Shown one piece after another: positions 1 through 8,541 of a DNA stretch of 64,000 nucleotides. A model generated the notes under the pieces. The model did no database searches, was not told the DNA's origin, and saw nothing but the letters and a program-made list of their open reading frames with translations. Source of the stretch: JAKANT01 sp035502095 (GTDB lineage: Bacteria; Pseudomonadota; Gammaproteobacteria; Burkholderiales; Burkholderiaceae_F); assembly GCA_035502095.1 (NCBI GenBank), contig DATJUX010000051.1, positions 54,308-118,307 on the forward strand, in the 5' to 3' direction. The position numbers and the translations under genes are program-made. Positions within the stretch are counted from its first letter, which is position 1. Each line of letters opens with the position of its first letter.

Positions 1-380
1 CGCGCAGCCGACCGCGGAATGCAGCCAGCCGAGCGCCGGGCGCACCGGGTCGGGGGCGAAGTAGTACAAGGCGTACGCGGTCGCGACGGCGATGCCCAGG
101 CACGCGAGCATCGTGATCTCGAAACTGCGGTTCTCGCGCATCCGCCACCCGCGCGGCACGTGCACCGACAAAAACGTGCCGACCGCCACCAGCACGACGA
201 ATCCCGCCAGGCCATGCGCCCGCATCAACCACGCCTCGGACCAATGCGGCAATCCGATCTCTTCACGTCCGGCGCCGAACGCATAGTGAGCCAGCAGCCA
301 CAGGAGCCCCGACACCACGAGCGCGATCAGCGCCGCGTCCAGCATGATGCGCTGCCAGCCGGGTACCGGATTGGTTCCGC

Positions 381-393
<13 letters not shown>
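1..393 (-). CDS. Partial membrane protein of unknown function (3' end off the window)
   Basis: This reading frame opens with ATG at 393 and stays open to the first base of the window, giving about 131 residues with the C-terminus missing. The visible part has three hydrophobic stretches (about residues 17-34, 58-74 and 93-110), separated by short charged segments, which suggests a small polytopic inner-membrane protein. I see no catalytic motif. His residues near the membrane segments (HYAFGAG, MRAHGLAG, SVHVPRGW) could be haem ligands as in b-type cytochromes, but that is inference. It overlaps the end of apbE by 13 bases and is the last visible member of a flavin/haem operon, so a role in membrane electron transfer is plausible. 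Family not identified. Confidence 0.6.
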
Positions 394-1123
<730 letters not shown>

Positions 1124-1127
<4 letters not shown>

Positions 1128-1666
1128 GGCAGGGCGCCCGCTTCACGTGCCACCTGCAGGACGGCGACGATGCGTCGCACGCCATCGGTGACGTGATTGC
1201 ACGAAAGCGTCGCGCCGCTGAGGTTGGCGATGTCCTCGCCGACGCGCAGCGGGCCCGCGACGGTCTTGCCGACGAACTGCCTGCGCCAGGCCGGCAGCCG
1301 GATCTCGCCGCCATGGCTCTCGCGATAGGAGAGGATCTCGATCTGCCGGATCGCGCCGTCGGTTTCGACCGCGACCGCATACGTGATCAGCTCGAACTTG
1401 CCGATCACGTTGTCGATCACGACGTAGCCGAGCGTCGCATTCGCGCGCCGCGCCACCAGCACGCCCCATTGCGCCGAGCGCGCGGTGATGCCGGCGCGCT
1501 TGCCGATCTCCTGCAGTTGTGCGTTGTCGAAGCTCACGTTGACGGGCGCGAACTCGTCGGCCAGCGGGAACATCAGCGCTTCGGCTTCGGATGCGCTCAG
1601 GTAGTCGGCCGCCCAGGCCGACGCGGGCAGGATGCCTAGGACGATCGGCAGGACTTCGACGCGCAC
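1124..1666 (-). CDS. FMN-binding domain protein, probable ApbE substrate
   Basis: A 180-residue protein with an N-terminal Sec-type signal peptide (about residues 1-20, ending ASAWAA), followed by a single FMN-binding domain like the one in RnfG, NqrC and NosR. The SGAT motif at 150-153 is the covalent flavinylation site in this family, with Thr153 as the expected attachment residue. It would act as a periplasmic one-flavin electron carrier. It lies 13 bases after the porin gene and overlaps apbE by four bases, so carrier and flavinylating enzyme are made together. Redox partners are not visible apart from the membrane protein and peroxidase in the same operon. The call rests on SGAT, the signal peptide and the coupling to apbE. 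Confidence 0.8.
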
Positions 1667-1679
1667 GTCGACAACGGTA

Positions 1680-3011
1680 TCAGAACGACCAGCCGAGCCC
1701 GAGGTCGAACCGGTTGTTGGCCGACACGTCCCGGAACCACTGGTAGTCGGCCTTGATCACGATGTGCTGGTTCAGGTCGAAGTTGAGGCCCGTGGTGATC
1801 ACCCGCTCCGTGGCCAGCGCGGCCGGGGTGAGCCCCGGCCCGATGTCCTCGTACTTCTTGGCGGTGTTGTAGTACTCGAGACGTGCGAACGGTGCCAGCC
1901 CGTAGTTGCCGAAGCGCAGCCGGTACGCGCCCTGCACGTAGGATCCGTCGAACAGCGCCGGAACGAGAGTCGGGTTGCCGACCAGCTTCGTATTGAATGC
2001 CGCGGTGTTGCTGATCGTGCCGCGCGCGTAGAGCGCCGCGAGGTCCCACGGCCCCGGCGTCCAGCGCAGGTGCAGGTCCCACAGCGTGACCCGCATGCTC
2101 TCCACGCCCGCCGCACCCTGCGACGCGCCGCCGGTGAAGATGGAACCGCCGACCAGCAAACCCGGGACGCCACGATAGTTGGCGGCGCCAAAGAACGAAA
2201 GGTCTTTCGCCTTCGCCAGGGCGAGTTCCTGGTGGATCGAGCCGAGCGGCGATTCCTTGCCTTCGGTCGATGTCGCGTCCCACTTGTTGATGTCGAAGCC
2301 TGTCGTGATGCCGCCCTGGAGCGTCAGGCCGTTACCGACCTCGCCGACGAGCTGGGCGCCGCCCTCGCGCCACGTGGAGGGGATGATCGCCGTCTCGACG
2401 AAGTTGCGCTCGACGCCGTAGTAGGCGGTTGGTTCGTGGTTCTCGTTGAGCAGGCCGGCCGGAATCAGCATCAGCCCGCCGCGCACCGCCAGCGGCGGGC
2501 TGAGCTGGTGCTCGATGAACGCCTGCTCGACCTCGACCTCGCCGGGATCATCCGCGGAACTCACCGCGTGCTCGACCTCCAGCTCGAAGCCGAACTTGGT
2601 CTGGTCGTCGAAGCGATGCTGCAAGCCGATCACGGCGCGCCGCAGGTCCATCACCGCATCCTCGGGCGCGCTGCTCGGCCGGTCGTAGTTGATCTCGCCG
2701 TAGCCGGTGATGACCGTGTCGGCACCGCCACCCGGGGCCGCCTCGGTGTTGATCGTCGCGGCCGACGCGGCGGGCGGCGGCGCAGCGCCGGCGACGGGCG
2801 GCGCCGCGGCTGGAGCTGCAGCGGGCGCAGCCGCCTGCTCGCGTTCCTTCTTCATCTTCGCGAGTTCGGCCTTGACCGCTTCGAGTTCGTTCGTGAGCTT
2901 CTCCAGGCGTCGTGTCAACTCCTCCTCGTCCGCGTGCGCGGCAATCGGCAGGGCCAGGACGGTGGCGACGAACATTGGCCCCAGCGGGCCGAGGCGCGAT
3001 CGGATTGGCAT
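1680..3011 (-). CDS. Outer-membrane porin, phosphate-selective OprO/OprP-like
   Basis: A 443-residue outer-membrane protein. It has a signal peptide (residues 1-27, cut after AHA), then a charged heptad-rich segment (about 28-62) likely to form a coiled coil, an Ala/Pro-rich linker (about 63-85), and a long beta-strand-rich region with alternating aromatic residues. It ends in a terminal Phe (GLGWSF), the usual outer-membrane assembly signal. The architecture matches porins of the OprO/OprP class, in which an N-terminal coiled coil drives trimerisation. Substrate cannot be read from sequence. It follows the di-haem peroxidase gene by 21 bases and precedes the FMN-binding protein by 13, so it is part of the same operon; import of an anion or metal complex handled by that module is a guess. 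Confidence 0.75.
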   Translation of the reverse strand: MPIRSRLGPLGPMFVATVLALPIAAHADEEELTRRLEKLTNELEAVKAELAKMKKEREQAAAPAAAPAAAPPVAGAAPPPAASAATINTEAAPGGGADTVITGYGEINYDRPSSAPEDAVMDLRRAVIGLQHRFDDQTKFGFELEVEHAVSSADDPGEVEVEQAFIEHQLSPPLAVRGGLMLIPAGLLNENHEPTAYYGVERNFVETAIIPSTWREGGAQLVGEVGNGLTLQGGITTGFDINKWDATSTEGKESPLGSIHQELALAKAKDLSFFGAANYRGVPGLLVGGSIFTGGASQGAAGVESMRVTLWDLHLRWTPGPWDLAALYARGTISNTAAFNTKLVGNPTLVPALFDGSYVQGAYRLRFGNYGLAPFARLEYYNTAKKYEDIGPGLTPAALATERVITTGLNFDLNQHIVIKADYQWFRDVSANNRFDLGLGWSF

Positions 3012-3032
3012 GGAATGGTCTCCGCGGGAAGG

Positions 3033-4208
3033 TCAGGGCACGAAACCGTCGGTCAGCGCACCCAGGAAGGCGATGACGTCGTCGATCTCGGCGTCGGTCA
3101 GCGCCGGGGGCTCACCCGGATTGCGGTTGTAGGGAACCTCGGTGCGATTGACGTTCACGTGGTACTCGACCGGCAGGTCGTCGAACTTCTGTACGACGCC
3201 GGCGACGACCGGATAGAACTTCTCGGGGTTGGTGTCGCGCTGGACATAGAACGTCAGCGCGTCCTTGAGCGACGTGAAGCGGCCGTTGTGGAAGAACGTC
3301 GTGCGCACGGCGACGTTGCGCAGGCTCGGCACCTTGAACGCGCCGCACAGGTCCTTGCGGCCGGCGAGCGAGCCGTCCGGACGCGCGCACAGGCCGAGGT
3401 CGAAGTACGTCGGATCGGCGTTGACCTGGAGCGCCGGGTTGCGCGGCACGCCGAGGTTGTCGTACGTGAAATCGGTGAACAGCGGCAAGCTGCCGTCGGC
3501 CCCGCGCGCGCTCGGGTGGCAGGCAGCGCAGTTGCCCTTGGTCGGATCGTTGTACAGCGCGAGCCCGCGCATCTCCTGCGCCGTGAGCGTCGCCTGGCCG
3601 CGCAGGAACGCGTCGTACTTGCTGCTGAAGGCGGCGAACTCCTCGTCCTGCTTCTCGTACTGTGCGATCGCGAGCGTCATGCGGTCGTACGCCGCATCGG
3701 CATCGTCGAAGATGCCGGCGCCGTAGAGCGCGCGGAATTCGTCGGCGTAGGTCGCCTGCGCGAGGCGCTGCACGACGTCGGCCTTCGACGCCATCGCCAT
3801 CTCGCGCGGATTCAGGAACGGCTCGGCGGCCTGCGCCTGCAGCGACGCGACCCGGCCGTCCCAGAAGAAGCCGCCCGTCGGCGTGCCGTCGCTGGCGAAG
3901 AAAAACGCGGTGTTGAAGCGCAGGTAGCGGATGCCCAGCGCCTCGCGCACGCCTTGCACGGTGAGGTCCGGCCCGCCGAACTGCGCCGGCAGGCCGTTGT
4001 CGGGCGCGTGCCCGTTGTCGGGGACATGACACGTCGAGCACGCCTGCGCGCGCGAGGCGGAGAGCGACGTGTCGCGGAAGATCTTTTCGCCGAGTTGCGC
4101 CGCGGGGGACAGGCCCTCCGGTGCCCGTTGCGCGTCCGAGGACGAACCGCCGCAACTCGCAAGAAGCACGACGACGACGCCGGTCGCGCCCCGCGCCCAG
4201 GCGCGCAT
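3033..4208 (-). CDS. Di-haem cytochrome c peroxidase/MauG-like lipoprotein
   Basis: Periplasmic di-haem protein of the bacterial cytochrome c peroxidase/MauG superfamily, which reduces hydrogen peroxide or oxidises protein substrates. Two haem-binding motifs are visible: CSTCH at residues 57-61 and CAACH near residue 226. I placed the start at the ATG at 4208, because this gives a lipoprotein signal peptide with lipobox LLASC (Cys19); an upstream GTG at 4262 would add 18 residues with no signal character. The resulting 391 residues fit the family. It is the first gene of the minus-strand operon and probably supplies the haem redox function alongside the flavin proteins downstream. The actual electron donor and substrate are not evident. 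Confidence 0.85.
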   Translation of the reverse strand: MRAWARGATGVVVVLLASCGGSSSDAQRAPEGLSPAAQLGEKIFRDTSLSASRAQACSTCHVPDNGHAPDNGLPAQFGGPDLTVQGVREALGIRYLRFNTAFFFASDGTPTGGFFWDGRVASLQAQAAEPFLNPREMAMASKADVVQRLAQATYADEFRALYGAGIFDDADAAYDRMTLAIAQYEKQDEEFAAFSSKYDAFLRGQATLTAQEMRGLALYNDPTKGNCAACHPSARGADGSLPLFTDFTYDNLGVPRNPALQVNADPTYFDLGLCARPDGSLAGRKDLCGAFKVPSLRNVAVRTTFFHNGRFTSLKDALTFYVQRDTNPEKFYPVVAGVVQKFDDLPVEYHVNVNRTEVPYNRNPGEPPALTDAEIDDVIAFLGALTDGFVP

Positions 4209-4413
4209 GACAGGGTGCGCACCGTCGTCCGCGCACCGATTCGCCCGCAGCCAACCAGCCACTCGAAAGCCTCCACCGACGCGGCCTGCGTGAAGGCGCG
4301 CCTGTTATCGGTCTTCTGGCTGGCTGGCGGCCGTGGCCGCTGGCTGGCTGGGATCTCAACGTCCGCCGGAGGGGTCCCCGACGAAGGTCGTCTCGCGAGG
4401 CAAGTATGTTAGA

Positions 4414-4434
4414 TGCGAATGCTTATCATTTGCA
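4414..4434 (-). promoter_or_regulatory. Fur-box-like inverted repeat upstream of the peroxidase-porin-flavin operon
   Basis: Arms TGCGAATG and CATTTGCA (7 of 8 paired) flank CTTAT. Read on the minus strand it contains AAATGATAAGCATT, similar to betaproteobacterial Fur sites. A TTGCAA (4430-4435) and a TAACAT about 18 bases downstream on the minus strand could be -35 and -10 elements overlapped by it. Iron control of the operon is inference; about 200 bases separate the site from the start codon. Confidence 0.35.
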
Positions 4435-4538
4435 AGAGATAGCGATTAGCAATTCGCTTTTGTGCGTTTTTCACGGCGTTGGCGCCGGCGTACCCGTGGC
4501 GACCTCGCGTTTTGGTGCGGGTTCGCCGGATCTGGTCC

Positions 4539-4551
4539 TGTTTACTAAACA
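4539..4551. promoter_or_regulatory. Palindrome TGTTTA-C-TAAACA, candidate operator
   Basis: A perfect inverted repeat with 6-base arms and one central base. The same half-sites recur at 4731-4748 over the likely ABC-operon promoter, about 190 bases away, which suggests a pair of sites for one regulator. The 650-base gap between 4208 and 4857 holds no convincing gene; besides these elements I see nothing else in it. Confidence 0.4.
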
Positions 4552-4713
4552 AAACAAGCAGTCAACGCGCCGACAGTCAGCCGCGACGGTCGCCCGTTCC
4601 TTTGCGGCAACAGCCCGCGCACGCGCGACAATCCTGCGATCTCCCAGAGGCGAGACTGCCATCCGGTGACGGCGATTTCCAATCCGTCTGCTGCATCGCC
4701 GCAGCAAAACTCC

Positions 4714-4748
4714 TTGACAACCCGCCCCGTTGTTTACTCAAATAAACA
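4714..4748 (+). promoter_or_regulatory. Promoter and operator for the ABC/Dha operon
   Basis: TTGACA at 4714-4719 is a consensus -35. Over the expected -10 position lies a perfect inverted repeat, TGTTTA (4731-4736) and TAAACA (4743-4748) around CTCAAA. A protein bound there would block RNA polymerase, so this reads as a repressor operator. Transcription would start about 100 bases before the GTG at 4858. No repressor gene is adjacent, apart from the small HTH-like protein at 13697-14116. Confidence 0.5.
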
Positions 4749-4857
4749 CAGGTAAGCAACGAACGCCCGCGATCGGATCGCGCGTTGCTGCCCGCATCGG
4801 CTGCGAACCAGCGCGGCGTGTGCAACCAAGGGTCGACTCGGGGAGAAGGAGGAACTC

Positions 4858-6192
4858 GTGAAGCATCTGAAGCGGATCGCCGCGGCCATCGGCGGCGCGG
4901 TTCTGGTTTCACTCGCGGCGCCGGCGGCGCATGCGCAGGGCAAGACGATCACGCTGTGCTGGGCGGCATGGGACCCGGCGAACGCGCTGGTCGAGCTGTC
5001 GAAGGATTTCACGGCCAAGACCGGCATCAACATGAAGTTCGAGTTCGTGCCCTGGACCAACTTCGCGGACCGGTTCCTCAACGAGCTCAACTCCAAGGGC
5101 AAGCTGTGCGACCTCCTGATCGGCGACAGCCAATGGATCGGCGGCTCGGCCGAAAGCGGCCACTACGTGAAGCTCAACGATTTCTTCGCCAAGGAAGGAA
5201 TCAAGATGAGCGACTTCATGCCCGCCACGGTGCTCGGCTACTCCGAGTGGCCGAAGGGATCGCCGAACTACTGGGCGCTGCCGGCGATGGGTGACTCGGT
5301 CGGCTGGACGTATCGCAAGGACTGGTTCAACAAGCCCGACGTGAAGGCCGACTTCAAGAAGAAGTACAACCGCGACCTCGCGCCGCCGAAGACCTGGGAC
5401 GAGTTCAAGCAGGTCGCGGAGTTCTTCCAGGGCCGCACCATCGACGGCAAGAAGGTGTACGGCGCCTACATCTTCACCGAGCGCGGCTCCGAGGGCATCA
5501 CGATGGGCGTCACCAACGTCATGTACCCGATGGGCTTCAAGTACGAAGACCCGAAGAAGCCTTATGCGATGGACGGCTTCGTCAACGGGCCCGACGCGGT
5601 CAAGGGCCTCGAGTTCTACAAGGCGCTCTACAAGTGCTGCACGCCGCCGGGCATGACCAACGCGTACATGCAGGAAGGCCTCGATGCGTTCAAGTCGGGC
5701 CAGGTAGCGATGATGATGAACTGGTTCGCCTTCTTCCCGGGGCTGTACAAGGACCCGAACGTCGGCGGCGACAAGATCGGCTTCTTCGTCAATCCGTCGG
5801 CCCAGGGCAAGGGCGTGCAGCTCGGCGGCCAGGGCATCTCGGTCGTTTCGTATTCGTCCAACCGCAACGAAGCGCTGCAGTACATCAAGTGGTTCGCGAC
5901 CCCCGAAGTGCAGAAGAAGTGGTGGGCGCTCGGCGGCTACTCGTGCCACAAGGCGGTGCTGCAGGATCCGGGCTTCGTGAAGAGCGCACCGTTCGCCAAG
6001 GAATTCCTCGACTCGATGGACATGGTGGTCGACTTCTGGGCCGAGCCCTCCTATGCGCAGCTGCTGCTCGCGATGCAAAAGCGCGTGCACGACTACGTCG
6101 TCGCCGACAAGGGCACGGCGCAGGAGGCGCTCGACGGCCTGCTCGGCGACTGGAAGAAGGTCTTCAAGGACGACGGCAAGCTCGGCCAGTAA
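4858..6192 (+). CDS. ABC transporter, extracellular solute-binding protein (family 1)
   Basis: Periplasmic binding protein of 444 residues that delivers a carbohydrate-type ligand to the two permeases that follow. The start is a GTG with a strong ribosome site (AAGGAGGA) just upstream. A signal peptide spans about residues 1-22 (cut after AHA). The body has the family-1 layout, with a Trp-rich ligand region (AMGDSVGWTYRKDW) and many aromatic residues suited to stacking on sugars or polyols. A CysCys pair occurs in YKCCTPPG, with further Cys in LCWAAW and GYSCHK. The ligand is not determined by sequence. The downstream dihydroxyacetone-kinase-type phosphotransfer genes suggest a small ketose or polyol such as dihydroxyacetone, glycerol or erythrulose (inference). 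Confidence 0.88.
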   Translation: MKHLKRIAAAIGGAVLVSLAAPAAHAQGKTITLCWAAWDPANALVELSKDFTAKTGINMKFEFVPWTNFADRFLNELNSKGKLCDLLIGDSQWIGGSAESGHYVKLNDFFAKEGIKMSDFMPATVLGYSEWPKGSPNYWALPAMGDSVGWTYRKDWFNKPDVKADFKKKYNRDLAPPKTWDEFKQVAEFFQGRTIDGKKVYGAYIFTERGSEGITMGVTNVMYPMGFKYEDPKKPYAMDGFVNGPDAVKGLEFYKALYKCCTPPGMTNAYMQEGLDAFKSGQVAMMMNWFAFFPGLYKDPNVGGDKIGFFVNPSAQGKGVQLGGQGISVVSYSSNRNEALQYIKWFATPEVQKKWWALGGYSCHKAVLQDPGFVKSAPFAKEFLDSMDMVVDFWAEPSYAQLLLAMQKRVHDYVVADKGTAQEALDGLLGDWKKVFKDDGKLGQ

Positions 6193-6226
6193 TCCCTCCG
6201 CAACCAGGCAACCTGTGTCCCGCCTC

Positions 6227-6259
6227 CCGTGCGGCGGCGCAACCGCCGCACGGCCTTTT
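6227..6259 (+). terminator. Intercistronic hairpin with short T-run after the binding-protein gene
   Basis: Perfect 11-bp stem (CCGTGCGGCGG with CCGCCGCACGG, loop CGCAA), followed by GCC and TTTTC-type residues. Placed 34 bases after the binding-protein stop, it probably acts as a leaky terminator or an mRNA-stabilising 3' end, giving more binding protein than membrane components, as known for maltose-type operons. Confidence 0.55.
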
Positions 6260-6339
6260 CGTGCACGCCGATACTTCACCGATTTGCCGTGAGTGCAGCC
6301 GGAATCCAGCGCCAGATCGGGCACACTGTTGCCGGAGGA

Positions 6340-7299
6340 ATGAGAACGCGCGCCCTTGATTCGGCCGCCGACCGTGCCGCGACGGCCACGCCGCCCGCGC
6401 TGGCGCAGCGCGTTCGCGGCCTGTCTGATCGCATGCTCGCGTGGCTCTTCATCGCGCCGACCGTGGGCTTGCTGCTCGCGATCAACATCTTTCCGCTGCT
6501 CTGGACCATCCGGCTTTCGTTTACCAACTACCGCGCTAACCGGCCGAATGCGCCGCTCGTCGAGGTCGGCATCGCCCACTACGTGTCGATCCTCAACGAC
6601 CCGGATGTGTGGGGCGCGATGCAGGCCACGGCGCACTTCCTGTTCTGGACCATCGCGCTGCAGACGCTGCTCGGCTTCGCGCTGGCCTACCTGATCGATC
6701 GCAAGTTCCGCGGCCACGGCTTCTGGACCACGGTGATCCTGATCCCGATGATGTTGTCGCCGGCCGTGGTGGGCAACTTCTGGGCCTTCCTGTACCAGCC
6801 TCAGATCGGCCTGTGGAACTACGCGGTGTCGTTCCTCAGCGGCATTCCCGCCTCGAGCTTCACCATGATCGGCTCGGTCAAGCTCGCGCCGTGGTCGATC
6901 ATCATCGTCGATACGTGGATGTGGACCCCGTACGTGATGCTGATCTGCCTCGCCGGGCTGCGCTCGATACCCGACTACATCTACGAGGCCGCCGAGGTCG
7001 ACCGCGCGTCGCGGTGGCGCCAGTTCTGGTCGATCACGCTGCCGATGGCGCTGCCATTCATCATGCTCGCGGTGCTGTTCCGCGGCATCGAGAACTTCAA
7101 GATGTTCGACATGGTCAACCTGCTCACTTCCGGCGGTCCGGGATCGACCACGGAACTGGCGTCGATCACGCTCAAGCGCGAGGCGTTCGAGAAGTGGCGC
7201 ACCGGCTACTCCTCCGCCTTTGCCATCATCCTCTTCGTCACCGTGTTCGGCCTGGCAAACATCTACGTCAAGGCGCTGAACCGCGTGAAAGGCCGTTGA
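6340..7299 (+). CDS. ABC transporter permease, MalF/UgpA type
   Basis: First inner-membrane permease of the importer, 319 residues with about six membrane segments. The EAA loop that docks on the ATPase is seen in YEAAEVDRASRWRQFWSITLP-like sequence near residue 215. The ATG at 6340 lies directly behind GGAGGA, which is closer than ideal; an in-frame GTG at 6289 would add 17 residues but has no clear ribosome site. It follows the hairpin after the binding-protein gene and is spaced 10 bases from the second permease. Family membership is clear from the membrane layout and EAA motif; transport direction is import because of the adjacent binding protein. Confidence 0.87.
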   Translation: MRTRALDSAADRAATATPPALAQRVRGLSDRMLAWLFIAPTVGLLLAINIFPLLWTIRLSFTNYRANRPNAPLVEVGIAHYVSILNDPDVWGAMQATAHFLFWTIALQTLLGFALAYLIDRKFRGHGFWTTVILIPMMLSPAVVGNFWAFLYQPQIGLWNYAVSFLSGIPASSFTMIGSVKLAPWSIIIVDTWMWTPYVMLICLAGLRSIPDYIYEAAEVDRASRWRQFWSITLPMALPFIMLAVLFRGIENFKMFDMVNLLTSGGPGSTTELASITLKREAFEKWRTGYSSAFAIILFVTVFGLANIYVKALNRVKGR

Positions 7300-7309
7300 G
7301 GACCTGCCG

Positions 7310-8263
7310 ATGAGCGGCGCGACCTACGCCCATTCCGTCGTCGAACCGTCGCGCTGGTCGAAGCGGGTCGCGAGCGCGCTGGTGGTCGCGTACGCGCTGC
7401 TGACGATGATTCCGCTGGCCTGGATCTTCGCCACCGCGTTGAAGTCGGGCCCCGACTCCATCGCCTATCCGCCCAAGTGGGTGTTCGAACCGTCGGCCGA
7501 AGGATTCTGCAACCTCTTCCAGACGCGCTCGCGCCAGTCCGACGAATACATCGCCACGTTGCCGCCGCCTGCCGGCGTGTGCGACCGCCTCGCCCGTGCG
7601 AGCAACATGGTGCTGGTCGGCCCGTCGAACTTCCAGCCGCGCTTCGTCAACTCGCTGATCATCGCCTTCGGCTCCACCGCCCTGTCGGTGCTGCTCGGCG
7701 TGACCGCGGCCTACGCGTTCTCGCGCTTCAAGGTGCCGCTGAAGGACGACCTGCTGTTCTTCATCCTCTCGACCCGCATGATGCCGCCGATCGCGGTGGC
7801 GATCCCGATCTACCTGATGTATCGCGAGATCGGGCTGTCGGACACGCGGCTCGGCATGATCCTGCTGTACACCGCAGTCAACGTCTCGCTCGCCGTGTGG
7901 CTGCTCAAGGGTTTCATCGACGAGATCCCGCGCGAATACGAGGAGGCGGCGCTGGTCGACGGCTACACGCGGCTGCAGGCATTCGTGAAGGTGGTGCTGC
8001 CGCAGGCGACCACGGGCATCGTCGCCACCGCGATCTTCTGCCTCATCTTCGCGTGGAACGAATACGCATTCGCGGTCCTGCTCACGTCCGGCGAGGCCCA
8101 AACCGCGCCGCCTTTCATTCCGATCATCATCGGCGAAGGCGGGCAGGACTGGCCCGCGGTGGCGGCCGGCACCACGCTGTTCCTGCTGCCGATCCTCGTG
8201 TTCACGGTCCTGCTGCGCAAGCACCTGTTGCGCGGCATCACGTTCGGGGCGGTGCGCAAATGA
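7310..8263 (+). CDS. ABC transporter permease, MalG/UgpE type
   Basis: Second permease, 317 residues, with about six membrane segments and an EAA loop (YEEAALVDGYTRLQAFVKVVLP region). Between the first and second membrane segments there is a periplasmic loop of about 60 residues (roughly 45-105) containing two Cys residues, longer than usual for MalG-like proteins. It pairs with the MalF-type partner just upstream. Its stop codon TGA overlaps an ATG at 8260 that opens an in-frame extension of the next small gene, although I prefer a later start there. Import role and family are well supported; ligand is unknown. Confidence 0.87.
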   Translation: MSGATYAHSVVEPSRWSKRVASALVVAYALLTMIPLAWIFATALKSGPDSIAYPPKWVFEPSAEGFCNLFQTRSRQSDEYIATLPPPAGVCDRLARASNMVLVGPSNFQPRFVNSLIIAFGSTALSVLLGVTAAYAFSRFKVPLKDDLLFFILSTRMMPPIAVAIPIYLMYREIGLSDTRLGMILLYTAVNVSLAVWLLKGFIDEIPREYEEAALVDGYTRLQAFVKVVLPQATTGIVATAIFCLIFAWNEYAFAVLLTSGEAQTAPPFIPIIIGEGGQDWPAVAAGTTLFLLPILVFTVLLRKHLLRGITFGAVRK

Positions 8264-8271
8264 AGGTCTCC

Positions 8272-8365
8272 CGCCTCGTCGTTCCGGGCCGCAGCCGAGG
8301 AACCTCGGCGCAACGAGAGGATGAGAGCCCCTGTCGCTCCGCTCCCCGGGATCACGCGTCACGCT
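8272..8365. repeat. Dispersed intergenic repeat, copy 1 (GCCTCGTC-type)
   Basis: Between the second permease and the small membrane gene lies a palindrome-rich stretch starting GCCTCGTCGTTCC and continuing with GGGCCGCAG. Nearly the same opening occurs at 29655 (GCCTCGTCATTCC, AGCCGCAG), in an unrelated intergenic position. It behaves like a dispersed repeat inserted inside the operon; it would be translated if the upstream ATG at 8260 were used. Confidence 0.45.
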
Positions 8366-8391
8366 GGCCGCGCCGGCTGCGGCGCGGCCCG

Positions 8392-8535
8392 ATGGAGTTC
8401 GTGGCGTCGTGCGTGATCGGCACCGGCGTGTTGATGCTGCTGCAGCCGTTCGCGCTGCCGATCTACACGTATTCCTTCGTCACGACCCTGGCGGGCACCG
8501 CGATGTTCATCGTCGTGTCGAAGTTTCCGGACTGA
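8392..8535 (+). CDS. Small 47-residue membrane protein within the ABC operon
   Basis: A 47-residue reading frame starting at ATG 8392 (MEFVASCVIG) with two hydrophobic segments, about residues 3-21 and 26-43, and a short charged tail SKFPD. It sits between the permease and ATPase genes, only six bases before the first ATPase. Glycerol-type ABC operons of other proteobacteria (glpSTPQUV) carry a small membrane protein of unknown role at a comparable position, so this may be an accessory transporter subunit. An in-frame ATG at 8260 would give 91 residues, but that extension reads through a dispersed repeat. Function unknown; whether it is translated is supported by tight spacing only. Confidence 0.6.
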   Translation: MEFVASCVIGTGVLMLLQPFALPIYTYSFVTTLAGTAMFIVVSKFPD

Positions 8536-8541
8536 GCCGCG

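Noticed and set aside
1632..4412. 926-residue plus-strand open frame
   Set aside because: Runs antisense to porin and peroxidase genes that have signal peptides and haem motifs; its product is Arg/Val-rich and featureless. It is a high-GC shadow.
4406..4669. 87-residue plus-strand ORF in the intergenic region
   Set aside because: No ribosome site, no family resemblance, and it overlaps control elements (Fur-like repeat, TGTTTA palindrome).
8260..8391. N-terminal extension of the small membrane protein from ATG 8260
   Set aside because: The extension would translate a dispersed repeat; the ATG at 8392 gives a compact membrane peptide.
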